From the NCBI GenBank assembly GCA_029959085.1, contig JARWIR010000018.1:5084001-5148000 (forward strand): DNA of 64,000 nucleotides, given 5' to 3'. Of this stretch, positions 49,286 to 61,545 are shown piece after piece. The notes beneath the pieces are model-generated. The model saw only the letters and a list, made by a program, of their open reading frames with translations. It did no database searches and was not told the DNA's origin. A program made the position numbers and the translations under genes. This stretch comes from Nemophila menziesii (taxonomy: Eukaryota; Streptophyta; Magnoliopsida; Boraginales; Hydrophyllaceae). The number at the start of each line of letters is the position of its first letter. Position 1 is the stretch's first letter.

Positions 49286-50973
49286 CGTTTCAAAACCCTA
49301 AGCAAGAAGTGAAAACAAATCTAAATCCTAAATTGAGAATTGAGTAAGGTTTCCTGTTTACTATTATATATATAGTGAGAGACAGAGGGTGTGTATAATA
49401 TAATGAATTGTTTGCAGGCATAGTAGGTGACAATTTAAATATTTTTTAACAGCCTTAGCTAAGAGTAAGGTTGGATAATACCCAAAACTAGGGCTGAGCA
49501 AAGACCATTCAAAAATCTAACCCGGTCTTGTTTAACCCTAAATATTTTTAACCCATCTAGATTTTAATTAATAATCTGAAATAAAATTAAAAAAACTAGT
49601 TCAAAGATTTGGCCTTCGGGTAAAAAAGAAGAAGTTAATTCTCGGGTTCATCCCCAAGACCCAGTTCTTTAACAAAAAACATATATAAAACTCTCTCGAA
49701 ATCTATCGTCCAATATCTATTACTCTTGTTATTAATTTTATCCTCACTCCTCACCCTCTCTCATCTTAAAAGAAATCTAGCCTCTCAAATCTATTTATTT
49801 TTAAATAATACAACATCAATATTCGGTCTTTTTTTTATGTTTGGGAAATTTACCATCATTGAGATAACTAAGTTCTCCATCGGTACATAAAACCAACACA
49901 AGTTAATATTTGATTTCTTTTTTAATACCTTAATATATTTGATAATTTATTATTTATGTATTCATTCATCATAGAAAAATGATGAATGAAAATGAAATCG
50001 TACGATTGCAAATTTAAAGATCTGTAAGGAAATTTAATATATTGATTGTTGCTTTTAAGTTCGAGTTTTTGGAATTTTTAATGTTTTTTTAAATAACTAC
50101 AAATCTTTAATGTACCTACAATGTTTTGATCACTCTATATCTCTCTATGTTGTACCTTAGTCAAATCAGGTAGTTTATGATTATATAATTTCAAGAATTA
50201 CATAGTTTAATATAGTTAATTTTTTGATTGGTCCTTGCGTTATGTTGTTAGCCATATATACATTAGTGATTCATATGGTAGAAAATTACTATTGCATTAT
50301 AGACTCTGATATTCAATCTTCAAAAATGTACTATGTGTTATATTGTTAGTCAACTATATAGATTTATGTTGTTTAATAATGAGAAATAATATTAGCGTTA
50401 TGTCGTTCAATATGATTGATTGCTCACTCGAAAACCTGTGGAACTAAAGTGTATAGATGTGATATGTATATTTTTTTCATATATCGCTCGATTAGTCAGG
50501 TGATGTTAACCTCAATTAAAGCTGGATTACTATAATAAGATCATGTTAATAATTTATAGATCAATATATACTATTTTTTCAAAATTATTGTTGAATATTT
50601 GGATTTTGTATCAAGAGGGATGGTTATTTTAAACCAAGCTTTCTCTGATGCATTAGTGGAAGAGAGTGCACAGTTTTATCGCATACCTATACAATGACGC
50701 ATATATTGTGTCCATTATATACATTAGGTTTAACTCTTTGGATGGCATCTTCCTAATATGTTGGATGAAACTTTAAGTCAAATCCAAAAGATTGATGATA
50801 AATTGTGTTGTGCATCCGGTTTCCATCTTTTTAGCTCACTTTATAACATGTTTAGGCATTTCACATAGTTTTGTCTTCGGATGTCTAGACTACACTTCTT
50901 AACAACTTCAATCTCCAAGGGTTTAGTCAGTCTACCTAGTCTGTTATCGGAGGTCTAGTCTTCAAATATTTAC
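49286..50973 (+). repeat. Large inverted arm, left side, L4
   Basis: Left arm from the CSD-a start to TTCAAATATTTAC. MEITK is dead here (ATG to ATT, donor GT to TT). Confidence 0.85.
49858..49902 (+). pseudogene. MEITK first exon, L4 left arm (dead)
   Basis: ATG to ATT, an in-frame TAA (ACATAA) and the donor GT changed to TT. Confidence 0.48.
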
Positions 50974-50982
50974 ACCTCCAAT

Positions 50983-51378
50983 TTATTTAATTACCTCAGG
51001 TTTTGGCTTCTTCTCAGGTGAATTATGAATGAGAATAGATGTTTCTTTTGTTTCCACTAGTGATTTCTTGTTCCTCTTCTTTGCCAAGCTTTGTACTATT
51101 CTTTTGTAAGCCATCACATCCTTTCGTTTCATCATCTCACTAACACACAACTCAGAGATAAACGAAGTATGAGTTAATCTCTTGAACTTTAAATGAATGG
51201 TGTTATTTTGGTTGTAATGGTACGAGGATATGTAATGGTGATTGGATGGAGTTTTGCGAGGAATGAAGGAAGAATGAAAGACTTCTTTGATGCTGTAATA
51301 TGAAGGAAGAAAGAAGAAATTTTGAAGACATGATAAACTGTAGTTATTTGTGTTGTTATGGAATGGATTGAGTGAATA
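50983..51378 (-). CDS. Unidentified lysine-rich reading frame, L4
   Basis: This minus-strand frame is open for 131 codons to the stop at 50983. The first Met is internal (MMKRKDVMAYKR, about 47 codons from the end), so a start further upstream or an upstream exon would be needed. The second half is strongly basic: KRLTHT, SEMMKRKDVMAYKRIVQSLAKKR, KSLVETKE, NSPEKKPKP. In L1, L2 and L5 the same frame is kept with substitutions and no stops, unlike the neighbouring integrase. It lies about 0.9 kb 3' of the integrase on the same strand. I do not recognise the family; it may be a 3' retroelement ORF or another captured exon. Confidence 0.38.
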   Translation of the reverse strand, partial: YSLNPFHNNTNNYSLSCLQNFFFLPSYYSIKEVFHSSFIPRKTPSNHHYISSYHYNQNNTIHLKFKRLTHTSFISELCVSEMMKRKDVMAYKRIVQSLAKKRNKKSLVETKETSILIHNSPEKKPKPEVIK

Positions 51379-51644
51379 TTATGTGTTTATGGAAGATGGG
51401 TGGAAATTCTGGTGATGTTTGGTTGTGTTCTTAAAGGTTTTCTCAATATTCAAAGGTGCTTCAATGGAGTTTGGGGGAATTTTGTATTAATGTAATAGAA
51501 GAAGGCATGAAAATAGGGTTTAGGTTGTAAGAAACCTTAGGGTTTCCTTTATCTTTGTCTAACCGCCTCCTTGTGTTTAACAACACCTCCTTCATGCTAC
51601 AACTATCATTATGACGCTGGTTTCACGAATTCCTATGATAATAT

Positions 51645-51955
51645 TGTGCGGTGTACCGCACATATGCGCGGTGTACCACGCGAATGCTCCAATTCTTTAT
51701 GACATTTTAAAGCTTGGACTTACCGTGGAGACGCTATCTGATGTACGATGTACTGCACCAATACTTCACATCTCTATTTCTTTACATGTGTCATAAACCG
51801 TTCCCACGGTCCTTTTTCGTAGAAGGTGTACCTTGATTCTGGTGCGGTGCACTGAACAAGCCTTGACATATTTGCCAAATTGAAGATCGTGTGATCAACC
51901 TGACATTTCGGTTGTGTGTGGTGCACCGCGATCCTCATGCGATATACCACACAAA
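51645..51955. repeat. GGTGYACC cluster, L4
   Basis: Central block decayed (GGTGCGGTGCACTGAAC); outer blocks kept. Confidence 0.7.
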
Positions 51956-52251
51956 CCGATGTAAGCACAATTATTCAAGCTCTTTCCTCCAAACTTAAAG
52001 ATATACCTACATACGCAACAAAATGATAAACTTTCTTCTCCAATTACCTTTTGTACACATAAATAAAACTAAATTTAATACTACACACTACGAAAGAAAT
52101 AAACTAGTCTACAAATAGGTTTTCACCTTTCTTTGGCGTTTGTTCAATGTGGTGAAACTCAAAGGGTTACCTCAAGCGCTACACGGATATGATGAGGTAC
52201 ATGACCTCCCCACGATTTGGATCATCCACGCTAATGGTATCCTCACCTCCA

Positions 52252-53360
52252 CGATGTATACTAAATTGATAACCATAACCCATGAATGTATATTTTCTGG
52301 TTGAATGTCCAAGCTCTATAGTTCCATTAGGCGTCACCTTACTAACAATGAACAGACCCGACCACTTTTATCTCATGTTTCCTGGATAATTGCTGAACTT
52401 GGAATTGTACTTGAGGTCCCTTTGTACTACTTCAAACTTCTTCTTTTGAATCCACTAATCATGGAATTTCTTGGTTTTCTCTTTAACTCCCACTATGCTC
52501 TTAATTCAAACTCAAGAGGTAAGTTACAAGTTTTACAATACACCATTAAATACAATAATGCACCTAGGGGCGTCTTCAATGTTTTTTTATAAGCCCATAA
52601 TAAATCATCTGACTTCATTGACCAATCCTTTATTTCTTGTTTGTCTAGCTCCGTCTTAACCCATAGCCGAAGGGATTAATCTTAGAGGGTCTTCTCAATA
52701 ATATATTTTATCTCGCGATTAGAGATTTCGGATTGACCGTTTGTTTTGGGGTGGTAAGAGGTAGACACTCGATGTTTCATTCCATATTTCACAAGTACCG
52801 TCTTTAAGTATTTATTCAAAAAATGCTTACCTCATCACTAATAACGACTCTTGGTATCTCATGTCTTGTGAAAATATGTGACTTAAAGTATTTAACCACC
52901 TCTCTTCCATAATTTGCAGGTACAATTAAGTAGTCAACAACTAGTAATATGTATTTATTTCCATGGGATGGATACAAATGATCCCATGAAATCAATTCCC
53001 TAAACATAAAAAATCTACACCTCCACAACATTTTTGAGCAGCATCTCGTCAAACCTCAAAATATTTCAAGTGAATTGGCATCTTTTATATAGCTTGTGGC
53101 CAATAAAAACTTTATTGAAGTACCTTAGTGGTTGAGAGTTCACCCTTGAAATATCCTTCATATGGTGAGTCGTGACATCTCGCTACAACATCACGAATTT
53201 CATGCTATGACACGCACTTTTCAATCATCTGATCAATACATACTTTTATCATGAACAAATCTTCCCAAAATAAGTTCTTGGCGTGGTGAATTAATATCTT
53301 CTTCTCGTGTGGTGTGCTTCCGATAGGAAATGATCCACTCATGTCGATTGCTAACACAAG
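52252..53360 (-). pseudogene. Ty3/gypsy integrase remnant, L4 (best copy)
   Basis: Integrase inserts retrotransposon cDNA into the genome. From 53360 downward one can follow a zinc-binding region (FWEDLF, CIDQMIEKC, CHDSPYEGYFKG, FYWPQA; the final CxxC is lost), an open core of 78 codons (53052-52816) with [36 protein letters not shown], then [18 protein letters not shown] with the catalytic Glu, SDDLLWAYKKTLKTPLGA, and a C-terminal segment EKTKKFHD ... WSGLFIVSKVTPNGTIEL. The motif set is closest to Tat/Athila-type plant elements. The first catalytic Asp appears replaced by Ile, there are in-frame stops, and no RNase H, reverse transcriptase or protease lies upstream. It is a dead fragment of another element captured in the interior. 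Confidence 0.85.
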
Positions 53361-55374
53361 TTAATAATATTTATAGGATGATAAAATTTGACACAAGGTG
53401 TTATTTATTTGTTTGTTTTAAAAGTAGTTTATCACCCAACACTTTTTCATAAGTTCTCTTTTTAAGTCTAAAATCTTTCAAATAGCCCCCATCACAACCA
53501 CTCCTACACCCCAACTAACATACCATTTTTTCCGTACCCCAGGTGCCTAGTTTTGTTTTCTAATTCATATTGTTTAAATTTGTTTTATATATAAATTTTT
53601 ATAGATTTATTGTGTCTTTATTTTCTTTCTAAAATTATTCTAATAAGCTGCTCCTCTGGGATAGGTAGTTTTTCAAAGAAAAAGAGTCATCCTTTAAGAA
53701 TTTATTAGTCGTCTCAATAATCCATAATTCATAAAGTAAAATAACAATGCAAGGGGTGATGTACATAAGCTTGTTTCCTAAAAAAACAAAGTTTCAGTAA
53801 AATATCTGAAGAATATTAATGCTTACCTATTTTTCATTTTTGTAAAAATAAATATGTATTAGACATAGCAAACATTTTCTAATAAAAGAGACATATTTAA
53901 GAATTTTGAGGATAACCTTCCAGTTTTATGGGGCCACCCCGCTGAACCTCATATATATTACATGAAGCAAAGCTGCATTACGATAATAAAAATGTTGAGT
54001 GAATGATAAATTTATAAAATATTGTTGGTGTACAAGAAAAATATTATGTTTCATTTTTGTAAGTAAAAAAAAGATATAAAAAACCAATTCTTATAACACA
54101 ATAAACTCTAATTTTTGTTTTTATACGAATCAACAAAAGCAAAAAAAATGTCCACGAGATAATTCAAAGTATTGTCTTATGGCACATAAACATAAAAAAT
54201 AATTTAAAAAATCTTGTTTCTCTACTCATCTTCACTCTCAGTTCCGTCATCGTAAAGGAATTTATTGTTGACCATCTTTGATAGGTTGGGCATTGTTTTT
54301 GAACATTTGTTATATTGTTTTTATACCCCATTTGATATCCCTTGTTAAAGCCTTCCTCGCAAATATTTTTCAATAACTTCTCAAACTCTTTTGATTCCTT
54401 ATAATTAGAATAACTTTCTTGTTTCAAACTAGAGAATTGACTTTTGTCACTTCTGACGCGTCGCTGACTTCAAGGTACATCTGAATTAAATGAAATTTAT
54501 TCAAAATATCTAACCAATTAATAGTGGTGACTAAAACGATAAGATGTTAAGAGTTTTCTGGTAAACGCTATAGCTTTCCTAAAGTGACTTTTATCTATAT
54601 TTACGCCTTGGCTTAGGTTTGGAATTCAATTCTTGAATTCTATTCATCTCCTTAAATTCTAATGTCAGTAATTTACCTAATGTTTACACACTAAACATAC
54701 AACTAAAGTACAAAAACTGTATAAATAGCATAATGTCCTAAACAATGTAAAAAGTATGATACGGAAAATATTAAGGAAAAACTCACTTAGGTCTCGTAAA
54801 CCCTTAAAAATATGTCCCCTGAGTAGATTAATTTATCACAAAAGAAGAGGGAGAAATAGAAAGATAATGAATGCTACAAAGGAAACTATCTTAATAACTC
54901 TCATATAGTGGTGTCTAAGAAATAAAACACAAATACACGTAATAAACAGTAAATTAACATGTCACAAATTTAATATTAGATTAAATTCACAATGCAAGAA
55001 GGAGCGGTTATCAATTAGGTTTATATGGAAAATATAAAAATTCATAGGTCCTCCCTTATGTCTAATGGTACACTTAGTTATTCCTTAATCGTTCAATCGT
55101 TACTCATCCAAATAGCTAGAAATCCTAAGGTCTTTTCAGTTATAGCGTAGGATTAAGACCGGTATGATAGATATATTTGGATTATGTAAAGTGATCTTTT
55201 GAATCTCTACTCACTTACCATCAACGAATTTCCATAGAGCTTGATTTACTCTCGAGAATTACCTAACTTAACCCAATGTCGATACTATAATCTTAGCATC
55301 CCCAAATACCCAGTAGATCTACTTGATGATTTACAACAATTTCCACGTTGTCGGTTTTTTCATTTATTCTTCTT

Positions 55375-55426
55375 TATATATATGTATATTTATATATATA
55401 TACATATATTTATATATACATATATT
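55375..55426. repeat. TA microsatellite, L4
   Basis: Interrupted TA run at the same position. Confidence 0.88.
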
Positions 55427-56506
55427 AAGCTAGTAATGACACTCTTTCTGAGGTGAGATGTCATACCACTTATTTTTTTCCTCTTTTTTTTCAAGACCCC
55501 AACAAATCATTACAACACAAATATTTCAACAATAGATCACAACTAAAAGCTCATAATATCCCCACCCAATGTTCCCATAATATGGTGCCACCATCCCAAA
55601 CTCAAGCTCTACTAGTACTAGTATTAGATTTGTCATATTGGAAAGTCCTATAATCTTAGACGTATGGCTTATAACAGGGCAAAAAAGTAGGCTAAAAGAT
55701 AAAAAGGGCCTAGGGTGGATGATAATTTAATAAACATGGGCGAGCAAACTGAAAGATACAAGTGACTCATTAATTATTTCATTAAACATTTTCCTAACTA
55801 CTAGAGGTTGTTATTTTCTCACTATTAGTTCATAAGCTAAGCGAGTTATACTCGCTCATAGTTTCCTATATTTAAACTTAACTTCTACGCATTTTTGATT
55901 AATCCTATTTATCCGTTATTAAATTTCTTCATGCATATACGTTACGTATTTTGCAAAATCTTTCAAACACACACAATTCCCTATCATTAACTTGCTAAAA
56001 CCAGGCTAAAAAAATAAAAAATCACTAAATTCTACATCTATTCCTTATACCAACATTTTTACAAATTTTATGGTTTTTTTAAGAAATTAATAACAAAACG
56101 ATAAATGAGGAAAATGAATACCCCATCCCAACTCACATCTAGTGTCCGCAAAACTCGAAAAAGTCTCAAAAAATAAATAAAACTACCAATATACACTAAT
56201 CAAATAAAAGAGTTGAAGGAAAGGGTTTATGAGACATTACGAGGTTGTGTCACATCTAATCAAAAACGCGGTCAAAATAGGCCTCAGTAATTTCCCTCAA
56301 TATTTTGCATTAGGTTCAACTGGTTCATGAGATTGTTGTGTTGTAACTTTTCTACTCTTGCAATTCTATTCAATAGTGACTTGACCCACACTAGGGGACC
56401 GGTTTGAAAGTTATACATACCTCTTCATGGAGTTGTGGAAGAACAATGATCATTTGTAATTGATTATTTACCTTTTCTTTAGTCAGAACTATACACTTCT
56501 CACTTT

Positions 56507-58200
56507 GTAAATATTTGAAGACCAGACCTCTGATAACAGACTAGGCAGAATGACTAAACCCATTAGAGATTGAAGCTGTGAAGAGGTATAGTCTAGACCT
56601 CCGAAGACAAAACTAGGTGGAATGCCTAAACATGTAGAAGAGTGAGCTAAAAAGATGGAAACCGGAAGTGCGACACAATTTATCATCAAACTTTTGGATT
56701 TAACTTAAAGTTTCATCAACCATATTAAGAAATGACATCCAAAGACTTCGACCTAATGTATATAAAGGACACAATATATGTGTTAGTGTATAGGTGTGCG
56801 ACAAAACTGTGCACTCTCTTCTGCTAATGCATCAAAGAAAGCTTGGTTTAAAAAAACTATCCTCCTGATACAAAAACCAAATATTCAACAATAATTTTGA
56901 AATTTTGGAATATGTTGATCTATAAATTATTAACATAATTTTTTATAGTAAATCAACTTTAATTGAGGTTAACATTACCTAGACTAATCTGATATTAAAA
57001 AAGTGTACGAGTCACATTTATACACTTTAATTCCAAAGGTTTTCGAATAAGCATCCAATCAGATTGAACAACATAACACTAATATCATTTCACATTATTA
57101 AACCACGTAAATCTGCTTTTTTTTAAGATTGAATAGCATAGTCTATAATGCAATAGTAATTTGCTACCATTTGAAACACTAATGTATATCTAGCTAACAA
57201 CATAACACAAGGACCAATCAAAAAATTAACTATATTAAAGTATTTAAATCTTGAACTTGTATTAGAATAAACTTTGTAGGTACCTTAAATATCTGCAGTC
57301 AATCCAAAAAAACATTAAATTTTCTAAAAACTAGAAGTTAGAAACAATAATCAATATATTAAAATTCCTTACAAATCTGTAAATCTGTAAAATTTGCAAC
57401 TAATAAGCATTCACGATTTCATTTGTGTTCATCATTTTTCTATGATAAATGAATAACTAAATAAATAAATAAATATATAATAAATTATCAAATATATTAA
57501 GGTATAAATAGAGAAATCAAATAGTACATTTTGTTGGTTATATGCACCAATGGACAACTTAGTTATCTCCATAATGGTGAAATCCCAAACATAAAAAAAG
57601 ACATAATAGAAATATTGTATTATTTAAAAAAATAAATATATTGGAGAGGTAATATTTCTTTTAAGACGAGAGAGGGGAGAGGAATGAGGATAAAATAAAG
57701 AACAAGACTAATTAGATATTAGACGATCGATTGCGGGGGAGTTTTATATATATATTTTGTTACAGAGGGTCTTGGGTTGAACCTGAGAATTAAATTCTTC
57801 TTTTTTACCCGATGGCCAAATCTTTGGGCTAGTTTTTTTTAATTTCAGTCCGGATATTAATTAAATTCTAGGTGGGTTTAAAATTTTTAGGGTTAGACAA
57901 GATCAGGTTGGATTTTTGAATTGTCTTTGCACAACATTTGTTTTGGGTATTATCCAACAATAATCTTAGCTAAGTGTTTTAAAAAAATATTTAAATTGTT
58001 ATATTATGAAAAATATTGTATGCTCAAGCCCACTTTAATTATTGTTTAAACAGCCAATTCACCTAACCAGTCCACAAACAATCGATTATATGCACACTAT
58101 GTCCCTCACTATATATACATAATAGTAATCATGAAACCTTACTCAATACTCAATATAGGGTTTCGATTTGTTTTTATTTTTTTCTTAGGGTTTTGAAACA
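56507..58200 (-). repeat. Large inverted arm, right side, L4
   Basis: Inverted partner of 49286-50973 around the interior 50974-56506. Relative to other right arms it has a small deletion near 57268, where the CTACCTGATTTGAC... stretch is missing. Confidence 0.85.
57528..57572 (-). pseudogene. MEITK first exon, L4 right arm
   Basis: Start intact; the donor context is changed (CAAAATGTAC instead of CAAGGTAC). Confidence 0.45.
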
Positions 58201-59337
58201 ATGGAGGATAGCAGAGCCGCAGTCTGGGCAAGTGAATCAAGGGCGACTGCACAAGACCCTTTCAATGTGAAAAAAAAACCTTTTTCAATTCTTAATAAAT
58301 ATTTGTCTGTTTTCTCTTAATTTACTAGATCTTTCGTAATTATCTTTATAAACAAAAAATAGTATACCTATATTTCAACATGGTATATTTCAAATATTAT
58401 ACTATTCATCACATCTTTAAGATCGAGGTAATTTAAATTTTAAAAATATATATTTAATTTTGTTTATATTATATGATTAAATATAATAAATATAATAAAT
58501 ATATTAATTTTATAATTTGTTAATGATTTAAATTATAATTATAAATCTTGCATTAGATGGTGGAAAAATTATTTATTTTGTTTGTTGTAATTTTTTTTCA
58601 AGTTGCAAATACTTTTGTGGCGAACAATCATTAAGTTGTAAGTTGTCGTACTCTTTTTTCTTTTCTCAAAATAATGCAAGTTGCAATATTGATCTTACAA
58701 ATTACATATGTTTGTAACAATTTTTGAAAAAAAAATGTTTACAATTTACAAATTGTATGCAAATAGAAATTACAATATGGTTTGTTTAAATTTTGAAAAA
58801 AAAAAAGTTGTTTTGATAATTTTTCATTTTTATAGAATTTTGTTTATACAACATTTTTTTTTTCAAAATAATTTTTTAATATTTCTGTAAGCCTGCAACA
58901 TGTGAATATGTCATTGTTAATTGTTTTTTTATATATATTAGAAGCATAGAATTTAAATTATTATTTATTAAATATATTATTTTTATATATATAAAAAGTA
59001 AATATTACAGTAATTAAAATTGATTAGTGGACGTTAACTATTAGTTATTTTAAATTTATTAGGCTCGATTAAAGTGATATAAAAATCATTGAAAATTATA
59101 ATAACATAAATTATTACTTAATAATGTAAGTATTTTATACTTTACTATACTAATCTAATATGCTAAAAAATATTTAATATATTTTATTTTATTGAATGTT
59201 AGAAATATTTTTATAGAGTTTATAATAATAAATTTAAGTAATGTTTTTCATATTATAACATTTTTTCAATCCAAAGGCCCAAATTAAAATTTTTTCCCCT
59301 TCTCTAATAGTAGAAGAGAGAGTTGGGTTGTCATTAG
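58201..59337 (+). pseudogene. Cold-shock-domain copy c/d, L4
   Basis: ATG at 58201; d (59307-59337) is only about 10 codons long and is fused to the second half of copy b. Confidence 0.75.
58216..59306. mobile_element. hAT-like insertion, L4
   Basis: 1,091 bp, flanked by ATAGCAGA (58208-58215) and ATAGTAGA (59307-59314). It retains the stretch deleted in L2 and L3. Confidence 0.6.
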
Positions 59338-59563
59338 AGTTGGAGACGGGAGCGGTGACATCGTTGTTCAATTTTCTGATATCATAACCGACTCTAATGT
59401 TCGCTACCGTGCATACAATACCGTGCATACAACTCTATGCTGGCCAATAGGTTGAGTTTTATTTCCTCTAAGAGGGGGGGCAAAAGTAAGGCTCTTGATG
59501 TTTTGGTCTCAGCTGTTGAGAATGGTTTTAAAAGGAGCATGGGTAATTGGAATCGTGGTAGCA
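59338..59563 (+). pseudogene. Cold-shock-domain fragment b, L4 (5' half missing)
   Basis: Begins in the acidic-glycine loop (GDGSGD), directly after the d fragment. A 14-bp tandem duplication at 59406-59433 shifts the frame, then a copy with seven G reads GGKSKALDVLV, showing what the undamaged G run looked like. Confidence 0.78.
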
Positions 59564-59796
59564 TATATTGTGCTACCACGATTCCAATTACACATGCTCC
59601 ATTTAAAACCATTCTCAACAGCTGAGACCAAAATATCAAGAGCCTTACTTTTGCCCCCTCTTTGAGGGCATAAAATTCAACCTCTTGGTCAGCATACAGT
59701 TGTTAGCATGGTAGCGAACATTAGAGTCGGTTCTGATATCAGAAAAGTGAACAACGAAGTCACCGCTGCCGTTACCACTATTATTTGGCTTGATGA
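59338..59796. repeat. CSD b/a hairpin, L4 (left arm shortened)
   Basis: Centre at 59567, between GTGGTAGCA and TGCTACCAC. The left arm lacks the promoter and the first 30 or so codons because d and b are fused at about 59337. The left arm also has a 14-bp tandem duplication (59406-59433). Confidence 0.88.
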
Positions 59797-59860
59797 AACC
59801 AAATATTCTCCAATCATCAAATTTAATGACAAACCCACTCTCTCTTCTGCTATCCTCCAT
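59571..59860 (-). pseudogene. Cold-shock-domain fragment a, L4
   Basis: ATG at 59860 (MEDSRRES); FGFIKP and FVVHFSDI, so this copy has the aromatic Phe seen in most cold-shock RNP2 motifs. Stop at 59645 from the G-run shift. Confidence 0.8.
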
Positions 59861-61533
59861 CGTTTCAAAACCCTAAGAAAGAAAAGAAAACAAATCTAAA
59901 TCCTAATTTGAGTATTGTAAGGTTTCCTGTTTACTACTATGTATATATAGTGAGAGACAGAGGATGCGTATAATGAAATGTTTGTAGGCAGGGTATGTGA
60001 CAATTTTAATATTTTTTAACACGCTTAGCCAAGAGTAATGTTGGCAAAACTAGGGCTGAGCAAAGACCATTTAAAAATCCAACCCGGTCTTTTTTAACCG
60101 TAAATATTTTTAACCCACCTAGAATTTAATTAATAATCTGAATTAAAATTAAAAAAACTAGTTCAAAGATTTGGCCTTCGCGTAAAAAAGAAGAAGTTAA
60201 TTCTCGGGTTCATTCCGAAGACTTGGTTCTTTAACAAAAAAATATATATGAAACTCTCTCGAAATCTATTGTCCAATATCTATTACTCTTGTTCTTAATT
60301 TTATCCTCACTCCTCTCCCTCTATCATCTCAAAAGAAATCTAGCCTCTCAGATCTATTTATTTTTAAAGAATACAACATTTATATTCGGTCTTTTTTTTA
60401 TGTTTGGGATTTTACCATCATGGAGATAACTAACTTGTCCATCGGTACATATAACCAACACAAGGTAATATTTCATTTATCTTTTTATACCTTAATATAT
60501 TTGATAATTTATTATTTATTTATTTATTTATCATACAAAAATGATGAACCAAATTGAAATTGTACAATTGCAAATTTACAGGTTTGTAAGGAAATTTAAT
60601 ATATTGATTATTGCTTCTAACTTCGAGTTTTTGGAATTTTAAATGTTTTTTTTTAAATAATTACAAATCTTTAAGGTACCTATGATGATTTGAACAGTCT
60701 ATATCTCTCTATGTTATAGCTTAGTCAAATCAGGTAGTTTATGATTATATAAGTTAAAAAATTACATAGTTTAATATAGTTATTTTTTGATTGGTCTTTG
60801 CGTTATGATGTTAGCCATATATATTAGTGTTTCAAATGGTAGCAAACTACTATTGCATTATAGATTATGATATTCCATCTTAGAAAATGTACTCTGTGTT
60901 ATATTGTTAGTCAACTATACAGATTTACATGGTTTAATAATGAGAAATGATATTAGCGTTATGTCGTTCAATATGATTGATTGCTCATTTGAAAACCTTT
61001 GGAACTAAAGCGAATAGATGTGACCTGTATATTTTTTCATATATTGCTCGATTAGTTAGGTAATGTTAACCTCAATTAAAGCTGGTTTACTATAATAAGA
61101 TCATGTTAATAATTTATAGATCAATATGTACTAAAATTTCAAAATTATTGTTGAATATTTTGATTTTGTATCAAGAGGGATAGTTATTTTGAACCAAGCT
61201 TTCTCTGATGCATTAGTGCAAGGGATTGCACAGTTTTATCTTACACCTATACAATAACGCATATATTGTGTCCATTATATACATTAGGTTTAACTCTTTG
61301 GATGTCAGCTTCTTAATATGTTGGATGAAACTTTAAGTTAAATCAAAAAGTTTGATGATAAATTGTGTCGCGCATCCGGTTTCCGTCTTTTTAGCTTACT
61401 TTATAACATGTTTAGGCATTCCACCAGTTTTGTCTTCGGATGTCTAGACTACACTTCTTAACAGCTTCAATCTCCAATGGGTTTAGTTATTCTACGTTGT
61501 CTGTTATCGGAAGTCTAGTCTTCAAATATTTAC
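59861..61533 (+). repeat. Large inverted arm, left side, L5
   Basis: Clean left arm: CSD-a 5' leader and promoter, about 0.55 kb of shared intergenic sequence, MEITK promoter and exon, then AT-rich sequence to the interior boundary. It is the best reference for arm length (about 1.67 kb). Confidence 0.85.
60420..60464 (+). pseudogene. MEITK first exon, L5 left arm
   Basis: Start and donor intact (MEITNLSIGTYNQHK). Confidence 0.5.
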
Positions 61534-61545
61534 ATGTCAAATTTA

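Larger units (their letters stand above)
48549..49463. repeat. CSD b/a hairpin, L3
   Basis: Centre near 49007. The joint lies a few bases further into the left copy (TAATTGG then TGTTCTACC), so the innermost stem is shorter. The arms have diverged more than in the short units. Confidence 0.88.
38930..49714. repeat. Long tandem unit L3 (10,785 bp, complete set of modules)
   Basis: This is one of the two complete long units. It has a left arm with MEITK exon (39070), interior 40131-45602, right arm 45603-47364, interrupted CSD copy c/d, and hairpin b/a with the best-preserved CSD sequence in the window (48722-49003). The stretches 39120-40130 and 45600-46690 are arm sequence with no gene that I can support. 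Confidence 0.9.
49715..60277. repeat. Long tandem unit L4 (10,563 bp)
   Basis: Full module order: left arm (MEITK start and donor both mutated), interior 50974-56506 with the least damaged integrase, right arm 56507-58200, CSD copy c with ATG at 58201, insertion 58216-59306, then CSD d fused directly to the second half of CSD b, and CSD a. Confidence 0.9.

Noticed and set aside
53361..56506. Search for reverse transcriptase (YxDD), RNase H and protease motifs upstream of the integrase
   Set aside because: None found on reading the minus strand by eye in L4. Only AT-rich, stop-rich sequence and one short unknown frame.
56489..56689. Conserved 66-codon minus-strand frame (MMINCVAHP...), also at 35091 and 45585
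   Set aside because: It crosses the arm/interior boundary, is mirrored in left arms without being kept open, and shows no recognisable motif. Conservation is explained by recent amplification.
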